A DNA stretch of 64,000 nt from assembly GCA_003024175.1 (NCBI GenBank), contig MDYQ01000016.1:62001-126000 (forward strand), read 5' to 3'. Below are positions 34,529 through 44,679 of the stretch, in pieces. The translations under genes were made by a program, and so were the position numbers. Origin of the DNA: Planoprotostelium fungivorum. Its lineage: Eukaryota > Evosea > Variosea > Cavosteliida > Cavosteliaceae. Under the pieces are notes generated by a model, which was not told the origin of the DNA, searched no databases, and saw nothing but the letters and a program-made list of their open reading frames with translations. The first letter of the stretch is position 1. Each line of letters starts with the position of its first letter.

Positions 34529-37500
34529 ATGTCCTCCAATGGTGAGGGGCAACAGACCACAGGGGGTTTAAAGATAAGGTTGAAGGCTTCCGAGCCCTTT
34601 CCTCCTCCCGTGAATATTGCCGCTGCTCCATCCAACGAGGAGGCATCGAAGAAGAGGAAGAAAGAGAAGAAAGAGAAGAAGGACAAGAAGGAGAAGAAAG
34701 CCAGACACAAAGAGAAGAAGGAAAAGAAGGAGAGGCGCAAGGTGATTTGTCACATTGTACATCAATCTTGATGCTGATTGAATGCAGGAAGCATCACAGA
34801 ACAACAACACGAACCACGTTATTCCCGTTCAAGCACAACCTGATCCTGTAGACCTCGATGCTTCAGATGATGATGTGGTGGCAGGTGAATGGGTGATCAA
34901 CTACCACCACTGAATCCTCTCAGTGCCTAAACAGGCCAGAATGAGTCTCTCCGAAAAGACAGAGCACGAAGGACAGAAGAAGGAGTTTTATGATTTCAGC
35001 CAATTGAAGCTCAAGCCAGATCACGAGAAGAAACCCCTCTGGATCTGTCCAGACGGTCACATCTTCTTAGAGACCTTCTCTCCCATCTATAACAAGGCTT
35101 ATGATTTCCTCGTTGCCATCTCGGAGCCGGAATGCAGGTGGCCTCTATTCCCTCTTCACTCCATCGCATGCTGATAGACACGACAGATCGTATCTCATGC
35201 ACGAATATCAACTCACACCTTACTCACTCTACGGTGCCGTTTCCGTGGGTCTCACCACCGAACAAGTCATCGACTCCCTCGAAAAGTTGAGCAAAGTCTC
35301 TCTCACCGAGAACATCAAAAAGTTCATCAAAGATTGCACGGAGTCATTCGGTAAAGTTAAGGTGGAAGATGTCTCCCTCCATCATCTTCTCATCACATGC
35401 CAGCTCGTCCTGCAGAGGAACCGATATTTCTTAGAGTCCATCTACCCTCACGTCCTGCAGAGGCTATTGAAAGACGAGACGATCGCTGCAGCCAGGTTAA
35501 CGAGGACGATGGATGGAGACAACAATTTAGCCACGAGCATCGATCCGAACACTGGTTTCACCGTGTCAAAGATCACTACGGGGCCAGTTCAGATCTCTGG
35601 TGTCTCTGTGGCCACTACGGGTGTGTACTGTCATCCATCATTCATATCGTAAACCACTCATCATGTATTCATCATTGATTCACCATTTGTTCTATCTCAT
35701 TCATTCATCGACATTGTATGGACTGAATGTATACAGGTAACGATGGTGTTGTGAGAGATGGTTTAGATGCCAAGTTGGCCTTGGAAGACGAATTAGACGA
35801 GAGGGTCGAACAACAGCAACACGAAGTGCACTCCTTCGAATTAGATCCACAACACGTAGAGGCGGTGAAGAAGAAGTGCATTCAATTAGAGTACCCCACC
35901 CTGGAAGAATACGATTTCAGGAACGACATCATCAACACGGATCTCAACATCGATCTGAAACCCGCCACAAAGATTCGTCCCTACCAAGTGAGCATTTCAA
36001 TCGAATCGATTATATTTCATACCATGGAAATGAAGATAGACACTGAACACGTGCAGGAGAAATCACTTTCAAAGATGTTCGGTAACGGCAGAGCCAGATC
36101 GGGCATCATCGTTTTAGCTTGTGGTGCTGGAAAGACATTGGTGGGCATCACTGCTGCCTGCACCGTGAAGAAGTCATGCCTCGTTCTCTGTACCTCCGGT
36201 GTCTCCGTTACCCAGTGGAGGAATCAGTTCTTGATGTGGTCCGAGATCGAAGACAAGGAGATCGTTAAATTTACATCCGATGAGAAGGAGATCGTGAGTG
36301 AGGTGATGAATGGATGAAACTGAGAGGGAGACAGTTTAAAACGGAGAGTGGAATCGTGGTGTCGACGTACACGATGATTGCGTACGGAGGAAAGAGATCG
36401 GAACAGTCAGAGAAGGTGATGAGGGAGTTGAGGAGCAGAGAGTGGGGTCTCGTTATATTGGATGAAGTGCACGTCGTTCCCGCTGCCATGTTTAGAAGGG
36501 TGAGACCTCATCGATGCATTGTCATATCCGTATGATAGTGATCATGAAATAACGATACGATCGTAAGATATAATTAGATCCAAAGATGAAATCCAAAATA
36601 AATTCAAATAGAAAGGAGATGTGGATGTGAACTAAAGAGACAAAGGTGTTGACAGAGATCAAAGCTCATTGTAAATTGGGACTCACGGCCACTCTGGTCA
36701 GAGAGGACGATCTGGTGGACGATCTCAACTTTCTCATCGGTCCCAAATTGTACGAAGCCAACTGGATCGATCTACAACGAGCAGGTCACATCGCCACGGT
36801 CCAATGTATCGAGGTGAAATCTCACGAACATTCTCCGCTGACCGTGACAGGTGTGGTGTTCCATGGCCCCACAGTTTTACAGAGAATATCTCAATCAAGA
36901 AGCATCCAGACCGTGAGTTCTATTTCTATACAAACATGAATGTCTCACTTCTATACAAACATGAACGTATCGTCATGGACTTTAAGCTGATACAAATCAG
37001 GAGGAAGAATCTATTGTGCATCATGAACCCAACAAAGTTTCGATACTGCGAGTTTCTCATCAAACAACACGAAGCGAGAGGAGATAAGATCATCGTCTTC
37101 TCTGATAACATTTACGCCTTAGAGGTGATCTCATACGAATCGTCTCCCTTCTCTCGTGACATGCGACAGCATTACGCGAAGAAATTGGGAAAGCCATACA
37201 TTTACGGACCAACATCCAACATAGAGAGAGAGAGAGTGCTCGACCAGTTCAGATGGAATCCGAACGTCAAGACCATCTTCATCTCAAAGGTAGATCACAT
37301 CGACATCTCACCGAAGTTTCCATCGGATCCACACTCTTATCCTACCATAGGTGGGAGACACTTCGATCGACATTCCAAATGCAACGGTTATCATTCAAGT
37401 TTCATCCAACTTTGGAAGTCGAAGACAAGAGGCACAGAGGTAAGAGAGAATCACGAGAAGGATTGACAGTCGATAGGTTGGGCAGAATCTCGAGGCCGAA

Positions 37501-37982
37501 GCCCGACGCTCGCACGGAAGATCAGAACAATGCCTTCTTCTATTCTCTCATCTCGAAAGACACACACGAGATGTACTTCTCTTCGAAGAGACAGCAGTTC
37601 CTCGTCGACCAAGGATATGCATTCAAAGTGGGTTATTCTCATCGGTGATCATGACATCGGATCATGTCGATGATGCCGGATCGTTGATGATGAAAAGGTG
37701 CTCAGTGAGTTACCCATTCACGAGGACAAGTCACTCCATTACGGAACGAAGGAGTCACAGTTGACCTTGTTGTCTGAAGTCCTCGCCCTCGATGAGACCC
37801 TCGGAAACGAAGAAGAGGCGTCGGGTGATCCAGACGACCTGAAGAATGGTGTGGCGGCGGCCAGGAGAACACAAGGAGGGAGAGGTCTGTCGGGTGCTGG
37901 TGGTTCCTATTCGGAGAGAAAGACGATATTCAATGCACAACCAGCAAAACATCAACTGTTTACAAAGACGAAGAAGAGATGA
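34529..37982 (+). CDS. ERCC3: TFIIH helicase subunit XPB/ERCC3 (Ssl2)
   Basis: 3'-5' DNA translocase of TFIIH, needed for promoter opening and nucleotide-excision repair. The N-terminus is a long Lys/Glu run (34640-34745). Then come [31 protein letters not shown], the damage-recognition region, [12 protein letters not shown] (motif I), [23 protein letters not shown] (DEVH box), [12 protein letters not shown] (III), [27 protein letters not shown], and after an intron the motif VI region (RLGRISRPK). The terminal [15 protein letters not shown] matches the family. The stop is TGA at 37980-37982. One intron near 36505-36640 is about 150 nt, long for this window. Convergent with CDC20. Confidence 0.96.
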
Positions 37983-38295
37983 GAAGGTGTGAAATGATGG
38001 GAAATGGAAGAATAAAAAGTTTTTTCGGTTTTATTGTGTCTCCGTAAAACATCCTTCATCAGAGGCCTTAGATGACATCGGTCGTGTGTCTGAAGAGACA
38101 CGGGATACGATGACAAAGAAGGGCAACAGATGATGTGGATATATATATGGATATACACGAACCGAATCGAAAGGAAACAACTATGACATACAATTGAAAT
38201 CTTGTTCTATCGGATGAAGGTGTGCAACGAATATGGAAGACATCGAACATGATTGTGATGATGATGGCGATCATATCGAATAGAGTATCACCTGC
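37983..38295. terminator. Convergent 3' region XPB / CDC20
   Basis: 313 bp between two stop codons. It holds GAATAAAAAG near 38010 (a likely polyadenylation signal for XPB) and TATA-rich sequence near 38140 that could serve CDC20 on the other strand. No gene seen. Confidence 0.4.
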
Positions 38296-39662
38296 TCACC
38301 TGAGCTCCAGCTGCTTCATGGGCGAGCGGGTGCTGGAAGCGACGCGGTTCATCTTTTGCTCAGCGAAAACCGTCCAGATTCTTAACGTCTCATCGGCGGC
38401 TCCACTGACAACCCTCGTTCCATCCGGACTCAATGCCAGATAGAGGACACGTGCCTCATGCCCCGTCAATTCGGCCACTCTCTTCATGCTTGGATAGTCC
38501 CAGACGATGAGCTGGTTCTCAGAGAAGCCGTGAGATGACACCAGACGTCTCGATTTCGTGCTCCACTTGACGGCGCAGACTTGTGACTTGGTGTCTATGC
38601 GGTCGAGGCATGCGCCCGTCTGTGTGTTCCAGAACCGAATGGTTCTGTCGGCAGTGCCTCCACCCGAAGCGAGGAGGTCAGTCTTCCAGGGGCACCAGTC
38701 GATAGCCTTCACGGCGGCGGTGTGGTGCTTCAGATCGAATCGTGGTGCAGAAGAGTTTCTCAGCTCCCAGATCTTGAGCGTGTTGTCATTGGCGCCGGAG
38801 GCCAGTTGCATGCCGTTGGGGGACCACTTTAGACCGCAGATCTCTTGGGTGTGACCTTCCATCACGCTGATGGAGGGGTTGCGAAGGCGGGTATCGCGGG
38901 TGATGATAGTCTGGTCTTTCGATGCGGAGGAGAGGAGAGTTCCGTTCCAGCTGAGGGCATTGACTCGGGCGGCGTGGTCGCTGGTGCTGCTGAGCATGGT
39001 CTGTTTCTCTACGTCCCAGAGTTGGATGCAGGCATCGCCGGTACCTACGGCCAATGTGCGGCCATCGGCGGAGAATGATACGCTCGTGATGATGTCTTCG
39101 TGCTTCTGGAGAGGTGTGATGGTGGCTGATTTGTCACTGTAGAGGTAGACGGTGTCTCCCAGGGCGATGGACATGACGTCTTGAGAAGACCAGTCCAGGA
39201 GGTTGAGGTAGTAGTCGTTGGTGAGTGATGGTGCGTCTAAGATCTTGTCGGCGGTCAATTTACCTCGGTAGACGGAACATATGGGGGTGGTGGGGGCCTC
39301 CTTGGCGTTGGTGTTTGATGTTGAGCTCGAGGAGGGGCTGAAGAAGAGTACCTTGGAAGAGTCTGGTTGGACTCTTCCCTTGAAGATCTGATCGGACAGA
39401 GCCTGTTTGTATCTCTCCTTGTCGGAGGATGTATCTTGTGTGGCGTGTTGGTTGGGCGTGTTCTCATTTCGAAGGAGAAAATTGCAGACGTCGAGCTCAG
39501 ATAAGTTGGCTCTCGAAGGAATAAATCGATCGCTCTGAAATGCATCAGAACGATTCGATACAAATGCGAAAATGCACTCACGACGGGGGTCTTTCTGGTC
39601 TTAGCAGAGCGAGGGGATGGTAGAGGGTTGCCGGATCTCTTTAGAGGTGTAGAAGGATTCAT
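38296..39662 (-). CDS. CDC20: APC/C co-activator CDC20
   Basis: WD40 activator of the anaphase-promoting complex. Exon 1 (39662 downward, MNPSTPLKRSGNPLPSPRSA) is basic. Exon 2 has the C-box-like SDRFIPSRA and then LDVCNFLLRNEN, as in Cdc20. The large exon 39258-38296 encodes seven WD repeats beginning KILDAPSLTNDYYLNLLDW, with GHTQEICGLKW, ASGGGTADRTIRFW and GHGFSENQLIVWDYPSM. NDYYLNLLDWSS favours Cdc20 over Cdh1. The protein ends QLELR, so the usual C-terminal Ile-Arg tail that docks on APC3 appears as Leu-Arg. A GT right after the last codon could extend the gene by another exon, but the LR ending argues against it. Confidence 0.92.
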
Positions 39663-39840
39663 GTGTGTGTGTATTTGCGTTTGCTTCTTGCAGGTTTCTG
39701 CAAGATATGACGCATTCCATTTTCGAATTCAAATATTTCGTTGGCGCCAAAATGACGCAACGGTCGTTTCTGTGGTTCAATCAATTGAGCAACTGGACAT
39801 CAGACATCAGACAGAAACGGGGACACACACGCACATTACG
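39663..39840. promoter_or_regulatory. Bidirectional promoter CDC20 / PGAM with E2F-like palindrome
   Basis: TTGGCGCCAAAA at 39741-39752 is a near-perfect E2F palindrome, about 80 bp upstream of the CDC20 start. A TTCGAA/TTTGAA-like pair lies just beside it (about 39723-39733), reminiscent of the CHR element of animal mitotic promoters. Function is inferred only. Confidence 0.45.
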
Positions 39841-40782
39841 ATGGAACGGAATGAGATGGTCGAGGATGGAAGGCATTACATCGATCTGTGCATCATGCGA
39901 CACGCTGATAGTGAATGGGTGAGAGGTGTTGGATGTTAGCGTTGACCTTTACACAGAACGTTCAAGATCGATTCACAGGATGGCAAGATATACCTCTAGC
40001 CGGAGAGGTGAGTGATCCATATCTATCCAATTGACAACAAACAGGGTATCATCGCATCGCAGAGGGCAGCCAAGTTGTTAAGATCGCAAGGATACACCTT
40101 CGATTGCGCCTACAGTAGCGCACTGATTCGGAGTATCAAGACAATGCATATCATCTTGGAGGAAATGGGGTTAGAACACATACCCGAAGTGAAGACGTGG
40201 AAACTGAACGAGAGGATGTATGGACAATTGCAAGGGATGAACAAGAGTGAAGCGAAGAAACATTTTGGTGAAGCGCAGGTGCCTCGGTATGATTGGGACA
40301 TCACAATGTCTGATGTCACCGAATAGATACAAGAGTGGAGGAGATCGTATGATGTTCCACCTCCACCGGTCACCATCGATGATGAAAGATGGCCAGGGCA
40401 CTTTGACAAGTACAAGAAGATGATGAAGAAGGAAGAGATACCCAGATCAGAGTGTCTGAAGGACATTGTCAACCGAACCATCAGTCTGTGGAGGGAAGAG
40501 TTGGAGCCTCTCATCAGAAGGGGAAACAGACTCTTAGTCGTCGCACACGGAAGCAACATCAGGGCCTTCATGCACATTGTCTGTGGTGTAAGTCTTCATC
40601 GCATCATCTGCAACGCTATAGATCAAGATGATGCGATGATGAAGTTGAATCTTTGATAGATGAGCGAAGAGGAGTGCTCCGTGTTTGAATCAAAGAATGG
40701 CGTACCACTGATCATCCGATTGAGAAGAGACGATCTTCACCTGATGGACTATCACTTTCTCGAAACCAAGTCCAATCTATGA
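39841..40782 (+). CDS. Phosphoglycerate mutase-like histidine phosphatase (dPGM type)
   Basis: Histidine-phosphatase-fold enzyme resembling cofactor-dependent phosphoglycerate mutase, the glycolytic 3-PG/2-PG isomerase. The order of landmarks fits the family: catalytic MRHADSEWN (usual RHGESxWN), FTGWQDIPL, SALIRSIKT, TWKLNERMYGQLQGMNKSEA, EWRRSYDVPPPPVT, the second catalytic His in VAHGSNIRAFM (usual AHGNSLR), then NGVPLIIRL. Both catalytic His and the first Arg are kept, but RHGE is RHAD and GNS is GSN. Length about 255 residues, typical. Four short introns. The changed motifs leave open a diverged mutase or a phosphatase with another substrate. Confidence 0.85.
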
Positions 40783-40902
40783 TAAAAGACATCCCAACTG
40801 TAACCCATGCAGCATCATGTGCATCATCTTTCACGTGACCCTCCACAAAAAGAAGAACCACGGTACGATAACAAGAAATGTATTGAGATAGCTACAACAT
40901 CC

Positions 40903-42776
40903 TCACAGCTCGTCCTTTCCCTCGGCAGTCTCCTCCGAAGCAGCGGCGGCGGGGGCGGCGACACCCGTGTTCTTCGTGATGAACTCGATGAGATCGGCCT
41001 TGCTGCGGTTTCCTTCATAGTCCACTGGAGCCTCTTTACCGTCCTTCAAGAAGAGCTTGATGGTGGGGAAGCCTCGAATGCCCAACTTGGGGTCGACGTC
41101 GTTGCTGTACCGTTTCAATCCCCGCTCGAAGCATTTTTTTGACTCACGCGGTGGCGTCGATCTTGGCGATGACGATGTCAGAAGTGGAGGCAAAGTCGGT
41201 TCCAAGCTGCTCCCAGATGGGGGCGAGGGTCTTGCAGTGTCCACACCAGGGGGCGTAGAACTCGAGGAGAACGTGCTTCGAAGAGTCCTGAAGACGTCAG
41301 ACGATCGTCATCATGATGTGTCGATGAGATCACCTTGACGATGGTGTCAAAGTTCTTTGCGACGACGACCTTGACGGGTCCGTCGTTGCTGGTCGGAATC
41401 TCCTCGGACTTGATGGTGGGCTGCAGCTGCTTGGACAGATACTGAGAGGTAAACTCCTTCAGAGCTTCGGCATCGACAGTCTTCGTCTCGTCAAAGACAA
41501 AGTGGAGTCCGGTAGATGTCTCTTCGATGACAAAGGCGGGAATGGTGTTTCCAGAGAGGCCGAGGTTCTGTCCGTGTCTCATGTACTTGGGGCTGATGAG
41601 GTCAGCGGCCGTCTACAACGCGCCACAAACTCACGCGTCGATCCAGACCCAGCTGATCTGGCCTCTGCTGCTCTCGGCGAGGGGTCTGACTTTGGAGATG
41701 AAGTCATCCTTCTCCTCGGGCTTGACAAAGACGTAAGCGATGGGGAGTCCAGAGTCGACGTAGCCCTTGTAGTTGGTGGGGCCGATCTCATCCTGCGGCA
41801 TGCATCAGGATCGTGATGCATCATGTGATGTCTATACGCACAATGAGGGGAGTGGCGTACTTGCTGATGGACTGTCTCAGAGATCCGATCTGTAGAATGT
41901 GAGGAGGTGATTGGAACGTGTAACATGTGGCATAGAAGATGATGGATGAGAGATCACCTCCTCAGTGGTGAGAACGTTCTTCTTCTCATCGAAGGGCTTG
42001 AAGACGATGACTCCGTTGGAGCCCTCGACTCCAAAGGCGGAGGCGATGGTGGGCTCGGCAACGACGGCGGCGAAGGTGTAAGAGTTTCTCAGAGCGTTGG
42101 CGACGGCGGAGAACTTGCTCTCGTCTGATGCAAATGATGAGAACTTGCACGGCGATCATTCGAAGGGTGAATCATGTTCTCACCTTCGGATCCAGCGGCG
42201 TCGAAGAAGGCAACGATGGCGATGTCGGATCCATCGGCCAAAGCTTGGACTTGTTCGGTGCTGTTCAAGAAGGTGACGGCGGGCTGGTTCTGTCTCTTCA
42301 TGTAGCTGACGATGGTATCAGAGGTACGACCTCCGTCGTATTCGGAGGCTTCTCCCTTTCTGAAGCCAGCATCAATCACATGGTACATTTTTCAGATTGT
42401 CCATCATTCACCTGAAGACCTTGAGGGTGGGGAAACCCTTAACATCGAAGCGGCTGGCGAGAGGACGGTTCTCCTCTGTGTCGGCGTTGACCTTGGCCAA
42501 AGAAATGCCCAGGGCCTCTAATTCGGTGGCAGCCTTGGCGTAGTGGGGGGCCAAAGTCTTGCAGTGTCCGCACCATGGGGCGTAGAATTCAACCAGGACG
42601 AGGTCCTTTCCGTTGACGGTCTGAAAAATGTGAGATCGTGTCGACATTACATTTTGTCCAATCACCTCGTCGAAGTTCTCAGCGTTGAGGACGAGAACGC
42701 CCTCTTCGACTTCTACTTCTGCGCATGCGTACAGAGCGCATGCCAATAGTGTTGTGAGAAACAGGAAGGTCTTCAT
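40903..42776 (-). CDS. Protein disulfide-isomerase, ER-retained (KDEL)
   Basis: ER oxidoreductase that forms and shuffles disulfides in secreted proteins. Signal peptide [19 protein letters not shown]. First thioredoxin domain with [20 protein letters not shown], two non-catalytic thioredoxin-like domains in the middle, second catalytic domain with another WCGHC near 41240, then an Ala-rich acidic tail ending EGKDEL. The a-b-b'-a' layout and length match classical PDI. Around six introns. Codon use is GC-rich, suggesting high expression. Divergent from the SRD5A3-like gene; an ACACGTGT palindrome lies upstream near 42868, too little to assign an unfolded-protein-response element. Confidence 0.95.
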
Positions 42777-42967
42777 GTTCTCTGTAGAGGATGAGTGCAT
42801 GATGACGATGTGACTGTTACCTGTGTGAAAAAAGAGTGAAGGTTGGAGTTGACAAACCTTTTTCCACACGTGTCAGCTGCGATTCTCGCAAGCGCAGAAT
42901 CAGGTGAAGAAACCGACCTTCTCACTTCTGACAGCTGTCGCCATCGCTTCGTCATCAGCAGCAGCGC

Positions 42968-43919
42968 ATGCTCCTTCTTCTGTGTAGAGTGGCTTGGCTA
43001 TCGGCCTTGTTCCTCTTTCTATTGAAGACAATTTGGGCACCACTGGATGAGTTAACTACCTACGGGAGGCTGGGAAGAAACAAGGTTCTGTGGCCAATAT
43101 TGAGTAATCGAGCGAGTTGGACGTTAGGTTATACTTTCGCCACCGTCTGGTCTGTCTCATGTTGGCTGTTGTTATGGGTGATCATTGATTATCGATTGTC
43201 ATCACCAACTGAATCGGTAAAAGAGATCACAAGATCTATCCATATTTACGTCCTATTGGACTAGTTTTCTTTATCCTTTGGGCAATCACATGCCGATCCG
43301 TGCACATCTGTACATGTTCGTCTTTGGTATCCAAGTGTCCAGAAGAGCCACAGAATGCATCTTCGTCCATCGATTCACAGATCGTCCGATCAGTATCATC
43401 AACACCATCTTAGGTGATGCATCCTCCCACTCCATTCATCGACGTGCGACAGCTCTCTCCTTCTACGCGTTTGCCGTCCTCTCCCCACCTCTAGAGATTC
43501 TTCATCGTACAACATCATCTCCGAGTAACGTCGATCTGAGTTGGTTTGACTTCTTGGCCATCATGATCTTCTTCTATTCCAGGTGAATCTCTCGCTCTCA
43601 TCGCTCCTCTTCTCACTCGATCAGTTTACAGCAGTGCATGATCCACATGATCTTATCGAAACAAGAGAAGAAGAAAGGAAGGTATTGCCTGCCGAAAGAG
43701 GCACACTGGAAGGAGGTCGTATGTCCACATTACTTTCACGAGATCGTCATCTATGCATGTCTGTGGGTCATCTCTGGGGCCCACCTCTTCTCATCAAACA
43801 CTCTCATCTTCCTATTTGTGTCACTCAATCTGTCCAAGACGGCCATCATGACGAGAAAGACATACGAGAAGGAGGGACAAAAGGTATCACCCCATTCGAT
43901 CATCCCCCACCTCATATGA
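42968..43919 (+). CDS. Polyprenol reductase-like, SRD5A3/DFG10 family
   Basis: Multi-pass ER membrane enzyme of the steroid 5-alpha-reductase family; this branch reduces polyprenol-type intermediates to make dolichol for N-glycosylation. Hydrophobic start MLLLLCRVAWLSALFLFLLK. QVSRRATECIFVHRFTDRPIS corresponds to the conserved QxxRRxxE segment, FLAIMIFFYS to a membrane helix, and HYFHEIVIYACLWVIS near 43740 to the SPHYxxE block of SRD5A3. Three exons are apparent; introns near 43215-43262 and 43584-43628. Stop 43917-43919. A dolichol role fits its divergent partner PDI in the secretory pathway, but that is only suggestive. Confidence 0.8.
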
Positions 43920-44679
43920 GTCGACATCACACCCTCATTCGAAGATCATCGGACATCGTTGACGATCGCACCCGCGATCGAGAAGGAAAGGGGAATAAAG
44001 CTGCGGCGTGACTCGCTGATTTCGCCAAGTTTCCGCTACGCTCGTTCGTTAAGGTACGTCGTTTCGCTGCTGAGGTGACCGCTAGGCTTGATCTAAGCTC
44101 TATCCAACCCGAGAAGTCCGAGAAACGCTTTGATCTGTGTGCCGTTTCGTTGCCTATCAACGGGAGAATGAATGAAAATGAAAGAAAAGACACGCGCTAC
44201 GTGTTTCTCGGCCGAGATCGCAACCGGGAGAAACACAAGATAAGAGCACCTTCATCCAACAGTCTCTCTGGATGTCTATATCTTTATCCTCGCTTCCACT
44301 CGTCCTAACGAAAAGAGGGACCTCGTATGACCTGACGTAGGTGCCTCGGTTGTCCTTCTTTTCGCTTCTGTGAATACCACCTGAAGAGGCAATTAGGAGT
44401 CCTTCTTGGGTTTATTTTTATCTGTCTCTACCTTGGGACGAACAGATCTGCTCTATAAAATCAGTTGAGGTGACATATTTTTTTCTCCCTCACGGTTCAT
44501 CCCTCGGATAGCTTCTGAAGGCGGCGTTAGATATCGTCGAATTTTCTCAAACATGGACCGAGATGGAGTCGTGTCGGCTACGGGGGGATGGCCGCTTCGA
44601 AAATCATTCTGAGCCTCACGCCCAAGCAACCAGCACCAGCACACGACTCACACTTACCACGAACAACACACGTATAACG
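43920..44679. other. 760-bp intergenic region with TATA box
   Basis: No recognisable gene. Short frames (44075-44308 + and 43927-44193 -) lack family motifs. A TATAAAA at 44454-44460 is a plausible core promoter for the downstream secreted protein. A short imperfect hairpin (GTTTCTC...GAGAAAC) lies near 44202-44235. Confidence 0.4.

Noticed and set aside
34127-34552. Minus-strand Ser/Leu-rich frames of more than 100 codons
   Set aside because: Antisense of Lys/Glu-rich coding (AAG/GAG) of the coiled-coil gene and the XPB N-terminus; composition artefact.
36804-37466. A 220-codon plus-strand frame overlapping XPB
   Set aside because: It mixes true XPB exon frame with unspliced intron and shifted sequence; XPB motifs explain the region.
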